DNA from: Synergistaceae bacterium DZ-S4
GTDB lineage: Bacteria > Synergistota > Synergistia > Synergistales > Synergistaceae
Length of the DNA: 64,000 bases
Assembly (NCBI GenBank): GCA_025943965.1
Contig: JAPCWD010000007.1
Span: 59,291-123,290 of the forward strand
Direction of reading: 5' to 3'
Under the pieces are notes generated by a model. It was not told the DNA's origin and searched no databases. It saw only the letters and a list, made by a program, of their open reading frames with translations. Shown here piece by piece: positions 40,727 through 50,068 of this stretch. Positions within the stretch are counted from its first letter, which is position 1, and each line of letters begins with the position of its first letter. The translations under genes and the position numbers were made by a program.

Positions 40727-41542
40727 ATGTCAACATATTTTGAATCAGAACTTGGCCGCTTGTATCACGGCGATTGCATGGATCATTTTGGAAAGATCCT
40801 CAACGGTTCGGTGGATATGGTCCTTTGCGATCTGCCTTACGGCATCACAGACTGCAAATGGGATGTAAAGATCCCGCTTGCGCCTCTTTGGCGTGAGTGG
40901 GGACGGGTGGTCAAGGAGAACGGGGCTGTTGTGCTTACTGCGCAGCAGCCCTTTGCTACGGAGCTTATTGTTTCATCCGGAAGGATGTTCAAGTTCCGGT
41001 ACGAGCTTATATGGGAGAAAGCAAAAGCCCTGGGCTTTCTTAATGCAAACAAGATGCCTCTTCGGGCACATGAAAATATCCTGGTCTTTTACCGCCATCT
41101 GCCGACATACATACCGCAGATGACAGAAGGAACGCCGTATAAATCTAAAGATAACGGCAAACACACGTCCTTATATGCAAAATATAAACCTTTTGTTTCT
41201 GTCGATAATCCAGGCAAGCGGTACCCAAGAAGTGTGCTCCGTTTCCCACAGGAAGGGCATACAAACCATCCTACCGAGAAGCCTCAGGCAATGTTTGAAT
41301 GGCTGATTAGGACATACACTCTTCCGGGTGATGTTGTCCTGGACAACTGCATGGGTTCGGGAACAACTGCTGCAGCATGCGAAGCGACAGGTCGGCGCTG
41401 GATAGGAATGGAAATGTCAGAGGAGTTCTGCTGTATGACTAAAGAACGGCTTAATAAAGCAATCCGGGAAGGTGATCAAAATAGAAAAGACGATCCCAAT
41501 AAGAACACAGCCGGAGATACATTCATTCCTCCGCTGCCTTAA
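40727..41542 (+). CDS. Phage DNA methyltransferase (beta-class N6-adenine/N4-cytosine)
   Basis: 271 aa. Catalytic motif IV is DLPYG (about 34), with the SAM-binding motif I VLDNCMGSGTTAAACEA near the C-terminus (about 205), the beta-class order. No restriction partner is nearby, so it probably protects phage DNA or modifies gene expression. RBS AGAGGTG. The end overlaps the recombinase gene by 71 bp. Confidence 0.88.
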   Translation: MSTYFESELGRLYHGDCMDHFGKILNGSVDMVLCDLPYGITDCKWDVKIPLAPLWREWGRVVKENGAVVLTAQQPFATELIVSSGRMFKFRYELIWEKAKALGFLNANKMPLRAHENILVFYRHLPTYIPQMTEGTPYKSKDNGKHTSLYAKYKPFVSVDNPGKRYPRSVLRFPQEGHTNHPTEKPQAMFEWLIRTYTLPGDVVLDNCMGSGTTAAACEATGRRWIGMEMSEEFCCMTKERLNKAIREGDQNRKDDPNKNTAGDTFIPPLP

Positions 41543-42098
41543 AAACTGGAATAAAACCTATTATATCGCTGCACTTATAGGAATTAACTGGGGGTTGAGA
41601 TGTTCAGATATCCTTGCGCTCCAGGTCGGCGATGTTCTTGCCGGTTCAGGATCCAGGATACAGATAATCGACAGGCTAATGGTAGTTGAGATCAAGACAG
41701 GTAAAGAACGCCATATATTTATGACCGACAAGATGAGACAGGAACTGTATTCTCATATAAAAAACATGAAAAGCTGGACACTTGAAACTCCACTTGTCCT
41801 GTCTCAGAAAAAGGGGCCGGATGGAAAACTTAAGTCACTGAGTCGGCAGCACCTTTGGCACGTTATAACCGTGGCTGCAAATGAGGCAGGAATAAAGGGC
41901 TCGATCGGTACACATTCACTCAGGAAGACATACGCATACCAGGCATGGAGAAACGGAGTTGGTGTTGATGTCCTTCAGCGTGAATTCGGCCATGTATCCG
42001 TACAGACAACACACAGATATGCGTGCATTCCTGATGAACAGCTGGAAAACATCTACCGCAAGGTGGACTTTGGCATGTCGGGTAAATTTGTGAAATAG
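41472..42098 (+). CDS. Tyrosine recombinase, catalytic domain only
   Basis: 208 aa from GTG 41472. All catalytic residues can be placed: Arg in WGLRCSDI, Lys in KTGKERHI, His-x-x-Arg in THSLRKT, His in FGHVS and Tyr in THRYA. The usual N-terminal core-binding (SAM-like) domain of about 100 residues is missing, making a minimal XerC/D-like recombinase. It lies just before the late operon instead of next to an attachment site, so it may resolve DNA or regulate, not integrate. TGTCAGATTAT repeats follow at 42114-42253. Confidence 0.82.
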   Translation: MIKIEKTIPIRTQPEIHSFLRCLKNWNKTYYIAALIGINWGLRCSDILALQVGDVLAGSGSRIQIIDRLMVVEIKTGKERHIFMTDKMRQELYSHIKNMKSWTLETPLVLSQKKGPDGKLKSLSRQHLWHVITVAANEAGIKGSIGTHSLRKTYAYQAWRNGVGVDVLQREFGHVSVQTTHRYACIPDEQLENIYRKVDFGMSGKFVK

Positions 42099-42113
42099 CC
42101 TGTTTATGCATCG

Positions 42114-42253
42114 TTGTGTCAGATTATATAAAAAAGCATAAAGTTTTGTGGATAACTACATCTCTCCCAGATCTCTTTTCTAATAAGTCTTGATTACAGG
42201 CAACTTCTCAGGGATCAATAAAATCTGACACAATAGTAGTTATGTCAGATTAT
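42114..42253. repeat. TGTCAGATTAT repeat cluster downstream of the recombinase
   Basis: TTGTGTCAGATT (42114-42125) is repeated in inverted form as AATCTGACACAA (42222-42233), a 12-bp perfect match, and TGTCAGATTAT occurs as a direct copy at 42117-42127 and 42243-42253. The AT-rich spacing between them (about 96 bp) would suit recombinase arm sites or operators. Confidence 0.55.
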
Positions 42254-42310
42254 TTAGTGATTTGGACTGATGGGCTAAAAGTCAGTTATACCAAGGCTTT
42301 AATGGGAGTT

Positions 42311-42387
42311 AGCGGGTCCTTCCTGAGGGGTATAGGGTCCGCGGTGCGGACGAGTGTCGGAAATTGTATGTTCGAAACTTACAATTT
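42311..42387. other. Candidate cos (packaging) region upstream of terminase
   Basis: Contains AGCGGGTCCTTCC (42311-42323), a second GGGTCC (42335-42340), the GC palindrome-like CCGCGGTGCGGACG (42339-42352) and an 8-bp inverted repeat AAATTGTA (42361-42368) / TACAATTT (42380-42387). It sits directly before Nu1/GpA-type terminase genes, the lambda cos position, in a 332-bp stretch without ORFs. The cut site is not assignable. Confidence 0.4.
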
Positions 42388-42430
42388 GCTTAGTTTCGTT
42401 TGAGGCAGGTGGAATGATAGGAGCATAAAA

Positions 42431-43036
42431 ATGGGCGAAAAATTACTGAACTCGGACAGCAATAAAGTTTCTGTTACTGACAGTATACTTTTATATTCAA
42501 CAGAAGAGATTTCTGCGCTTCTGGGGATGACCCCTCAATGGGTCCGTAAATTGTCCAAAGAGGGCGTGATTCCCCAATCGTCCAGGGGAAAGTTTGATCT
42601 GTTCCCCACGGTAAAAAGGTACATCTCATATCTTAAGGAATCACAAAAGGAACAGACAGGACCCGGCGATCAAAGAAAAATGAAGGCCAGGAAACTTAAG
42701 GCCGAAACTGAAGAGCGGGAAGCGCGCGCAAAATTGGCCGAGATCCAGCTGGACGAAAAAGCAGGGAAGTTGATAAGCAGGGAGGATGTAATTAAGGAAT
42801 GGTCCGGACGCTGTGTAGAGGTCAAGGCTGCCCTCCTTGGTCTGCCGCAGGAAATAGGCTTTCTCTTCCCTGATTCTGAATACAGATACATGATAGAAGA
42901 AAGGGTGGAGCAATTTGCCTATGAGACTCTCGAACGGTACAGCAGAGATGGAATATCCACCCCTGCCCCAAGGGGTCTTATGGAGCAGCCGAGAGCTGCG
43001 CTCTTTGAGACCTCCAAGGAAGATAACGGTAAGTGA
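42431..43036 (+). CDS. Terminase small subunit (Nu1-like)
   Basis: 201 aa. Winged-HTH at 22-70 (STEEISALLGMTPQWVRKLSKEGVIP), then a charged coiled coil (KARKLKAETEEREARAKLAE) and a C-terminal part for large-subunit contact. Recognises phage DNA for packaging. TAGGAG 6 bp upstream of ATG. Confidence 0.82.
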   Translation: MGEKLLNSDSNKVSVTDSILLYSTEEISALLGMTPQWVRKLSKEGVIPQSSRGKFDLFPTVKRYISYLKESQKEQTGPGDQRKMKARKLKAETEEREARAKLAEIQLDEKAGKLISREDVIKEWSGRCVEVKAALLGLPQEIGFLFPDSEYRYMIEERVEQFAYETLERYSRDGISTPAPRGLMEQPRAALFETSKEDNGK

Positions 43037-44762
43037 CTGGGCTGATCAAAACAGGATACTCGACAAAAAGAGCAGCTCTATGCCAGGTCCCTGGAAGACA
43101 TCAAGGACCCCTTATCTCAGAGAGATAATGAACAACTTCAAGTGTAGGCACGTCAGGCGGATCAGCCTTTGTTTCGGGACCCAGCTGGGCAAATCAGAGA
43201 CTCTTATGAACATGATCGGTTACTGTGTTGATGAAGATCCGGGAAGCATGCTGATGGTTTATCCAACAGATGAACTGGCCAGATCAATTAGCAAGAACAG
43301 GATAGAGCCGATGATCAGAAGCTGTCCTGCTCTTGAGTCCAAATGGAACCCTACTGCATCAGAAACGCTTGAAGTCCAATTTTCGGGAATGTATCTGGCG
43401 CTGGTAGGAGCAAACAGTCCGTCCAAACTTGCAAGCCGGCCTGTCAAATATCTTCTGTTTGATGAAGTTGACAAGTTTCCTGTAAGGTCGGGAAAGGATT
43501 CTTCTCCCATAGAACTTGCAAGTGAACGAACAAAGACCTTTTCGCACAGGAAAGAGGTTCTGGCCTCCACACCCACATATTCAGACGGAGTTATATGGCA
43601 CGAATTCTTAAACAGCCAGGTCAGTAAACGGTATTATGTGCCCTGCCCGCACTGTGGAACTATGCAGCAGCTCGAGCTTAAGAACATCAAATGGCCGGAA
43701 GAATTGAACAGCGATTCCAATAAACATGAGAGGGATGCCCGCGTCCTTCTTGAGAGCTGGTATGAATGTCCTGTATGTCATGAACAAATACACGACATTG
43801 AGAAGCTTCAGATGCTGAGTCGCGGGGAATGGCGTCCGGTCAGGATGGAAAGAGATTCATCAAATAAAAATATATGGATCGAAGAAAAGGACCCAAGGTC
43901 TAAACCAGAAAGCATAGCCTACAACCTTAACTCAATATATTCGCCCTGGGTAACATTCGGACAGGTAGCGCAGAAATTTCTGCGCTCGAAGGATGACCCC
44001 ATCTCTTTTATGAACTTTATGAATGGCTGGCTTGCTCTTCCGTGGGAACCTTCCGCTGCCACTATGAACAGTGATGCCGTAATGAGGCTCCAACGGCCTT
44101 ATGAAAGAATGACAGTACCTAAAGAAGCCGTGATCCTTACATGCGGCATAGACGTCCAGCTTGATCATTTCTGGTATGAGGTCAGGGCATGGGGGCCGAG
44201 GATAACCTCATGGCTGGTCGATTATGGCCGTCTTGAAACATGGGGTGAGGTTGAAAGGATCCTTGATAAACCATGGAGAACCGAACTGGGAGAAGAGATC
44301 CTGCTGCAGCTTGCCTTTTTGGATTCAGGATTCAGGACCGATGAAGTTTACGAGTTTTGCGCCACTCATCCGGGAGTCGCATTCCCGACCAAAGGATCCA
44401 GCCAGGCGGTCACAAGGTCACCACTTCAGGAAAGCCAGGTTGAAAAATCTGAATGGGGCGGGCTGAAGCTTTTCATAGTCGATACAAATTATTACAAGAA
44501 TTTTATATCGGGGCGCATTCATCCAAGCGATGAAATGCTTCCCAGATGGTTTGTTTATGAAGGGATACACCGTGAATATGCCGAACAGATCTGCTCGGAG
44601 CATAGAGTCAAGGAGGTTGACGGAAAAGGAAGGGTAAAAGAGGTTTGGAAACCGGTCACTGAACACACGCCTAACCACCTTCTTGACTGTTCGGTCCTGG
44701 CAACTGCCGCTGCAGAACGCATGGGAGTCAGATATCTGATGCCTCCAAATGAAAATCAATGA
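42915..44762 (+). CDS. Terminase large subunit (GpA family)
   Basis: 615 aa. WADQNRILDKKSS, LGTQLGKSETLMNM (Walker-A-like loop of GpA), LMVYPTDELA, LLFDEVDKFP (Walker B), C-x2-C zinc-like PCPHCG / CPVCHE, and CGIDVQLDHFWYEV plus FLDSGFRTDEVYEF nuclease residues. This is the lambda-type ATPase/nuclease that cuts at cos and translocates DNA. The frame overlaps the small subunit by about 120 bp; a start further in, such as ATG 42948, is possible because the ribosome site is weak. Confidence 0.92.
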   Translation: MPMRLSNGTAEMEYPPLPQGVLWSSRELRSLRPPRKITVSDWADQNRILDKKSSSMPGPWKTSRTPYLREIMNNFKCRHVRRISLCFGTQLGKSETLMNMIGYCVDEDPGSMLMVYPTDELARSISKNRIEPMIRSCPALESKWNPTASETLEVQFSGMYLALVGANSPSKLASRPVKYLLFDEVDKFPVRSGKDSSPIELASERTKTFSHRKEVLASTPTYSDGVIWHEFLNSQVSKRYYVPCPHCGTMQQLELKNIKWPEELNSDSNKHERDARVLLESWYECPVCHEQIHDIEKLQMLSRGEWRPVRMERDSSNKNIWIEEKDPRSKPESIAYNLNSIYSPWVTFGQVAQKFLRSKDDPISFMNFMNGWLALPWEPSAATMNSDAVMRLQRPYERMTVPKEAVILTCGIDVQLDHFWYEVRAWGPRITSWLVDYGRLETWGEVERILDKPWRTELGEEILLQLAFLDSGFRTDEVYEFCATHPGVAFPTKGSSQAVTRSPLQESQVEKSEWGGLKLFIVDTNYYKNFISGRIHPSDEMLPRWFVYEGIHREYAEQICSEHRVKEVDGKGRVKEVWKPVTEHTPNHLLDCSVLATAAAERMGVRYLMPPNENQ

Positions 44763-44784
44763 TTGTTTGAAGGGAGGAATAAGC

Positions 44785-44994
44785 ATGACAGAAGAAGAAA
44801 TCAGGGCTGAGCTTGCGGAAGTCAACGCCGCGATCCGCGCGATAAGAAACGGAGCCCAGGAATATTCAATGATGAATCGTTCTGTTAGGAAGGCAGATTA
44901 TTCTATCTTGCTTAAGGAAAGAAAAGATCTTGAACATCAACTGGCCTCTGTCACAGGAGCAAGCCTTTCTTTCGGAGGATGGGTCGGCAGATGA
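44785..44994 (+). CDS. gpW-like head-tail joining protein
   Basis: 69 aa from ATG 44785 (GGGAGG upstream). Helical EEIRAELAEVNAAIRAIRNG and 'YSMMNRSVRKADYSILLKER' fit the small gpW-type connector between terminase and portal genes. Stop overlaps the portal start. Confidence 0.6.
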   Translation: MTEEEIRAELAEVNAAIRAIRNGAQEYSMMNRSVRKADYSILLKERKDLEHQLASVTGASLSFGGWVGR

Positions 44995-46451
44995 ATTATC
45001 TGGATAAAATCATCAACTATGTAAGTCCGAAATCAGCGTATGAACGTATGGTTTACAGAAAAGAGCTGGAGAGAAATTACACAGCTGCCAGGACAGACAG
45101 ATATGGAAAGTGGCATCCTAGAAACCAGCCGGCAGAACTCACTGATGCACCTTATAGGAACCTGATCAAAGCAAGGGCAAGGGACCTTGAACGCAACAAC
45201 GGAATAGTCCAGGGAGCGGTAGGAATAATCCTGCGCAACGTCGTAGGTCTTGGAATTAAGCCGCAGGCGGTCTGTGTGAGCAATAACGGGACAGAATTAT
45301 GGAAAATCAATGACAGGATCGAAGAACTGTGGGCTGAATGGATCAACAAGGAAAACTGCGATGCTTCACGCAATCTTAATTTTTATCAGATGCAGGAAAT
45401 GTTTCTGAGACGAAAGATCGTGGACGGGGACAGCCTCGTGATCATGGGATACAGTCCCAATAAAAATTCAGATTTTCCCCTGCTTCTCCAGCTGATTGAA
45501 AGCGACCTGCTGGCAGAAGATCTGATACAGCATGAAGGACGGTATGTTTATGGCGGGGTTGAGGTTGATGATTACATGGCGGCCGTAGCTTACCATTTGC
45601 GGTTTGACCCCAGAAATATCGGCCAGGTCACCAGAACAGAAGCGTCACGTGTTATTCATGGTTTTTTGAAGCTGAGGGCTCCACAGACAAGAGGAGTTTC
45701 TGCACTGGCGGGGATCATGGAAAATGTACGCGATTGCGGCGAGTTTATTGAATCTGAACTTAAAGCCGCCAGGATGGCAAGCGCTCTTACAGGAGTCGTT
45801 TCCTCAGAGCATCCCGGAAATACAATTGGGCGTCAGATGACAAGCCCGACCGGACAGAAGATAACCGAAATCGAAATAGGAACTATGTTAAGCCTGGCTC
45901 CCGGTGAGAAGGCTGAATTTGTAACTCCCGGACGGCCAAATGGCGCTGCTGCTCCTTTTGTATCCGCCATACTGAGATTTGTCGGCATGGGACTCGGGTT
46001 GTCATACGAGGCCTTGTCCAGGGATCTAAGCCAGGTAAATTATTCGTCCGCCCGCGAAGGAAGGCTGCAGGATATCAAGACCTATGAAATGATGCAGCAG
46101 GATCTGATCGATAACTTTTGCCAGCCGATATACAGGCAATGGCTGGACTCAATGGTGCTGAACGGCAAGATCAATATTCCAGGATACTGGACCAATAAAA
46201 AGAAGTATCAAAAATGCAAATGGGTCAAACCCGGATGGAAGTGGGTTGACCCTCTTAAAGAAGCCAAGGGGATAGAAACTCAGCTGGCATTAAACATGGT
46301 TACGCTGCAGGATGCCTGCGGCCAAATGGGATATGACTGGCAGGAGATAGTTGAACAGAGAGCCAGAGAAGAGGCCTATATACAAGAAGTCAGAGCGCTT
46401 AACAAAATCCAGACAGACGGAGGTGAGAACAATTCCGCACAACAGAGCTGA
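44991..46451 (+). CDS. Portal protein (lambda gpB-like)
   Basis: About 486 aa; ATG 44991 overlaps the previous stop (ATGA), with GGAGG 12 bp upstream. The N-terminal RARDLERNNGIVQGAVGIIL, VVGLGIKPQ and VIHGFLKLRAPQTRGVSAL blocks define the lambda-type portal family, the dodecameric ring through which DNA enters the capsid. Its 3' end overlaps the protease-capsid gene. Confidence 0.92.
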   Translation: MNYLDKIINYVSPKSAYERMVYRKELERNYTAARTDRYGKWHPRNQPAELTDAPYRNLIKARARDLERNNGIVQGAVGIILRNVVGLGIKPQAVCVSNNGTELWKINDRIEELWAEWINKENCDASRNLNFYQMQEMFLRRKIVDGDSLVIMGYSPNKNSDFPLLLQLIESDLLAEDLIQHEGRYVYGGVEVDDYMAAVAYHLRFDPRNIGQVTRTEASRVIHGFLKLRAPQTRGVSALAGIMENVRDCGEFIESELKAARMASALTGVVSSEHPGNTIGRQMTSPTGQKITEIEIGTMLSLAPGEKAEFVTPGRPNGAAAPFVSAILRFVGMGLGLSYEALSRDLSQVNYSSAREGRLQDIKTYEMMQQDLIDNFCQPIYRQWLDSMVLNGKINIPGYWTNKKKYQKCKWVKPGWKWVDPLKEAKGIETQLALNMVTLQDACGQMGYDWQEIVEQRAREEAYIQEVRALNKIQTDGGENNSAQQS

Positions 46452-48498
46452 AACTGAACGACTAAGGGCTGAACAGGACCAAAGGTACGGCCCGGGTTAC
46501 ATTCACACAAGGGAAGCAAGGGTAACAATAGCTCCGCGGGACAACAGGTCCGTGGAGCTTTCGTTTTCATCGGAGGAGCCTGTACGCCGTTATGACTGGT
46601 GGGAGGACCAGTACTACAACGAAATTCTTTCGCATACAGACTCCGTGGATCTGACAAGGATTCTGGAGATAGGGGTTTTACTTTGGAACCACGATCCGGA
46701 TCATCCGATAGGCAGAATTGAAAATGCCTGGATAGATGAAACGGACAAGAAGGGCAAGGCAATTGCAGTATTCGACTCGGATGAAGAAGCCGAGAAGCTG
46801 TATCAGAAGGTCTTATCAGGGACGCTTAGAGGGATATCTGTCGGATACAGGGTGTCCCGTTGGGAAAAAATCAAAGAAGGAGTGACGGTAGGTGATATAG
46901 ACGGTCCTGCAATGGTGGCGCGGGAATGGATGCCATATGAAATTTCATTAGTAAGCGTTCCTGCTGATATGACGGTAGGAATCGGACGCAACATAAATAT
47001 TGAGAAGAGGAGTGATGAAGGTATGAGTTTGCTTGAAAGAATGCAGGAACTTGCCGGCAGGATCCGCAAGGAAAAAGGGACTCTGGCACAGTATATGAAA
47101 GAAGCGAAGGAGATCCTTCGTGAGGCCGTCGGCGCTGACGACTACGACCAGGTCGTTGATGCAATGGAAAGGGGACTTTCGGAATTATCTTCCCTCCCCC
47201 AGGCAACAGAACCCAGGGAACCGCATGAACCAGATGACGCGGCAAGGGCAGCAGCGGTCACAGAACGCAGAAGGGTCAGTGAAATAACATCACTGTGCAG
47301 GGACTTTAACGTTGATCCTCAAAGCTATATAGACAACGGAGCGGAACTGGACGCAGTGAGAGCCCAGATCCTAGAAAGGGTCCGTGCGGCCAATGCTCCT
47401 GTCAACACCAGCAGAGCTCAGGTCACAGAGGACGAAAGGGACAAATTCCGCAGCGCAGTGGTTGATGGTCTGAGGATGAGGACAGGCATTCGCCTGGAAC
47501 GATCTGCTCCGGGTGCGGAGAGCTTCAGAGGGATATCTCTTATGGATCTTGCCAGGGAATCTCTTATAAGAAGCGGAGAACGCATAGGCTATGCAGAATC
47601 CAGGATGGATGTAGCCCGCAGAGCTTTTGCCACAGACGACTTCCCTTATATCCTCGGAGGACTCGCCAGGGCGACTCTGGCGGATTCTTACAGGACTGCC
47701 CCATCAACATGGGAAGCATGGTGCGGTGTCGGCAGCCTGAGCGATTTCAAGGAACAGACGATCGTAAGGCTGAGTGAAACAACAGATCTTGAATTGGTCC
47801 CCGAAGGCGGAGAGTATAAGTTCGGACATTTTGCCGAGAACAAGGATTCGATCCGTCTCTATACCTATGGCAAAAAGTTTGCACTGACGCGTCAGGCTAT
47901 CATAAACGATGATCTCCGAGCCTTTACCAGACTGCCGCAGAAGTTTGGGTCAGCGGCAAAGAGGACCATCAATAAGGCCGTCTATGCGATCCTTGTTAAT
48001 AACACGGTAACAATGGCCGAGGATAACAAAGTGCTGTTCCATACCGACCACGGCAATATCGGGACCGCCGGAGCAATAAGCACAACCACGCTTTCAGAGG
48101 CAAGGAAGCTGATGCGGAAGCAGCAGGATCCGCAGAAACTGGATACCTTGAACATATATCCGAGTTTCATCCTCGTCCCGCCTGAACTTGAAACCCTGGC
48201 AGAACAGGTGCTTCTCAGCTCCGCGGATATCGCCGGTGCAAACGCTGGAGTTGTTAATCCCTTCCGTGAGAAATTCAGCATCGTATGCGATGCGCAGTTG
48301 ACGGATGCAAGCGATTGGTTCCTTGCTGCAAGCCCGAGCCTGGTTGACACAATAGAGGTCGCGTTCCTCGACGGCGCTAATGCCCCTGTAATAGAACAGC
48401 AGCCGGGCTGGGACGTTGACGGGATGGAATGGAAGGTTCGCCTTGATTTCGGTGTCAAGTGCTGGGATTACCGCGGACTCTTCAAGAACGCCGGATAA
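46432..48498 (+). CDS. Prohead protease-major capsid fusion protein
   Basis: About 688 aa. The N-terminal about 180 residues are an HK97-type prohead protease (LEIGVLLWNHDPDHPIGRIE with the catalytic His, then LSGTLRGISVGYRV with the Ser). A charged scaffold-like linker (about 200-300) leads to the major capsid domain (SLSDFKEQTIVRLSE, AVYAILVNNTVTMAEDNKVL). Fusion lets one gene supply protease, scaffold and coat. The start is uncertain: a perfect GGAGGTGAG (46419-46427) is 8 bp before an in-frame ATT at 46432, while the only standard codon nearby is GTG 46423 inside that site. Confidence 0.88.
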   Translation: MPHNRAETERLRAEQDQRYGPGYIHTREARVTIAPRDNRSVELSFSSEEPVRRYDWWEDQYYNEILSHTDSVDLTRILEIGVLLWNHDPDHPIGRIENAWIDETDKKGKAIAVFDSDEEAEKLYQKVLSGTLRGISVGYRVSRWEKIKEGVTVGDIDGPAMVAREWMPYEISLVSVPADMTVGIGRNINIEKRSDEGMSLLERMQELAGRIRKEKGTLAQYMKEAKEILREAVGADDYDQVVDAMERGLSELSSLPQATEPREPHEPDDAARAAAVTERRRVSEITSLCRDFNVDPQSYIDNGAELDAVRAQILERVRAANAPVNTSRAQVTEDERDKFRSAVVDGLRMRTGIRLERSAPGAESFRGISLMDLARESLIRSGERIGYAESRMDVARRAFATDDFPYILGGLARATLADSYRTAPSTWEAWCGVGSLSDFKEQTIVRLSETTDLELVPEGGEYKFGHFAENKDSIRLYTYGKKFALTRQAIINDDLRAFTRLPQKFGSAAKRTINKAVYAILVNNTVTMAEDNKVLFHTDHGNIGTAGAISTTTLSEARKLMRKQQDPQKLDTLNIYPSFILVPPELETLAEQVLLSSADIAGANAGVVNPFREKFSIVCDAQLTDASDWFLAASPSLVDTIEVAFLDGANAPVIEQQPGWDVDGMEWKVRLDFGVKCWDYRGLFKNAG

Positions 48499-48513
48499 GA
48501 GGGAGGTAATGTT

Positions 48514-49020
48514 ATGAGTAGACAGGCAATGCCGGTACAGGCCGGAAGAGTAATTAACTATTTAAATCCTTCTGACGCAGCCGCTGATATCACAGTCGGA
48601 GATGTTGTAGGACTGGTCAGCATGTGCGGGATCGCGGAGACAAACATTCCTAAGGGGGCAACGGGGGCCGTTGTCCTTGAGGGAGTGTGGGAAGTCAAAG
48701 CGGTTACCAATGCCTCATTTGCTGTGGGAGATGTGGTCTTCTGGAATGCCGATAACGGTTATGTTACGAAGACCTCAACAAACAACGTATTCTTCGGGAT
48801 CGTTGTTGAAGCAAAAGGCACAACCGCGGCCAAGGCTAAGGTCATGCTGGGCAGAAGTGCGATCATCAGCGTCACCGAAGAGATAACCGAGGTGACCAAT
48901 CAGGTAGTCGATCTCACACAGATCCTGGAACACACCCATGACGATACTACCGGTGCGGTGACCCTTGATGTGGCCGCAACAGAGTGGGAAGTTGTGCCGG
49001 TGCCGACCGGAGGGGAATAA
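48514..49020 (+). CDS. Capsid decoration protein (DUF2190)
   Basis: 168 aa. N-terminal about 110 residues match DUF2190 (GRVINYLNPSDAAADITVGDVV, GVWEVKA, GVVVEAKGTTAAKAKVMLG), trimeric lambda-gpD-like capsid cement. The C-terminal tail (after TEVTNQVVDL) is variable. GGGAGG upstream of ATG. Confidence 0.85.
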   Translation: MSRQAMPVQAGRVINYLNPSDAAADITVGDVVGLVSMCGIAETNIPKGATGAVVLEGVWEVKAVTNASFAVGDVVFWNADNGYVTKTSTNNVFFGIVVEAKGTTAAKAKVMLGRSAIISVTEEITEVTNQVVDLTQILEHTHDDTTGAVTLDVAATEWEVVPVPTGGE

Positions 49021-49041
49021 TATCAATGGGAGGACAGTGTT

Positions 49042-49668
49042 ATGGCTCTTAAGGACATGATCAGCAGCGACATAAATACTGTCTTCCTTAACAATTCAGA
49101 ACTGGCGGGAATAATTAATTTCGGAGGACTATTGATTTCCGCGGTTAAGGAGGAAGTTTTTTCCCAGGAAGCGATGACCGGCAAGGGTACGTATGAACGT
49201 ACCCTTGTTGTTTTAGTACGTGAAGAAGATATACCCAATCTGCCAATAACAGGCAGTACTTTAATGGTTGATGACCAGCGCTGGACAATCAGGTCTATCA
49301 TCCCCGACTTCGGTATGCTTACAATTTCAATGAAGCAGCCAGGGGTGAATGATCATTCCCTGACAGAATCTATCAAGGTGTATCGCAAAACCTCAGCACG
49401 AACTTCCGGAGGCGGCAGAGAAGAAAGTGAAGTGTTTATTTCTGACCTTTGGGCCATTGTAACGGCGATCAGCAGCAATGATAGGTTTGTTGGAATGAAG
49501 GATACAGAACTCAGGACACATGAAATCCGCCTTGCTTTGACGGATGACGGGCCTCTGCAGTATGGCGATGTTGCTTGGTGGCGAGGCATAAAACTCGCAG
49601 TAAGAGGTCTTATTCCGGATCACGAAACCGGGCTTCTTATTGCAGAATGCGTGTATCAAAATGCCTAA
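49042..49668 (+). CDS. Head-tail connector / stopper-like protein
   Basis: 208 aa. First half (FLNNSELAGIINFGG...TFERT-type beta core, LMVDDQRWTIRS) is like gpFII/SPP1-gp16 type stoppers; second half (SDLWAIVTAISSNDRF...IRLALTD) may be a neck-protein domain. It connects the portal to the tail. GGGAGG upstream of ATG. Confidence 0.65.
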   Translation: MALKDMISSDINTVFLNNSELAGIINFGGLLISAVKEEVFSQEAMTGKGTYERTLVVLVREEDIPNLPITGSTLMVDDQRWTIRSIIPDFGMLTISMKQPGVNDHSLTESIKVYRKTSARTSGGGREESEVFISDLWAIVTAISSNDRFVGMKDTELRTHEIRLALTDDGPLQYGDVAWWRGIKLAVRGLIPDHETGLLIAECVYQNA

Positions 49669-50068
49669 GGTCATTGTCTGTAAGGGAGAGAAGGAAGCAC
49701 TTGAGGAACTGAGAAGAGCTGCGGAAGGCGGAAAGTTCAGAGAGGCTGCACAAAAAGCAGTAGATGATTGCCTTGATATTGTGGCCGAAGAGGCAAGGCG
49801 CATTGTCCCTGTGGATACAGGCAGACTTAAACGGTCCATAAAAACCAAGCGAAGAAAGAATGTTACATGGGGCGAGGTTTTTTGCGATTATCCGAAACCT
49901 CAGAACCCTAAAAAAACGAAACATGGGCAAAAAGAGTATTACGCTTTTGCAGTTGAATACGGTTCAAGAACACGTATCCCAGATCCTTTTCTTCGTCCGG
50001 CAGTCGAAAAGACAGAGGATGTTGTTGAAGAGAGAATGGGAAAAGTGCTGAAAGAGGTGATGCCTTGA
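49661..50068 (+). CDS. HK97 gp10-like head-tail joining protein
   Basis: 135 aa from ATG 49661, which overlaps the previous stop. RRIVPVDTGRLKRSI, YYAFAVEYGSRTR and IPDPFLRPAVEK are the signature of the HK97 gp10 family, a neck/tail-completion protein. Confidence 0.88.
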   Translation: MPKVIVCKGEKEALEELRRAAEGGKFREAAQKAVDDCLDIVAEEARRIVPVDTGRLKRSIKTKRRKNVTWGEVFCDYPKPQNPKKTKHGQKEYYAFAVEYGSRTRIPDPFLRPAVEKTEDVVEERMGKVLKEVMP

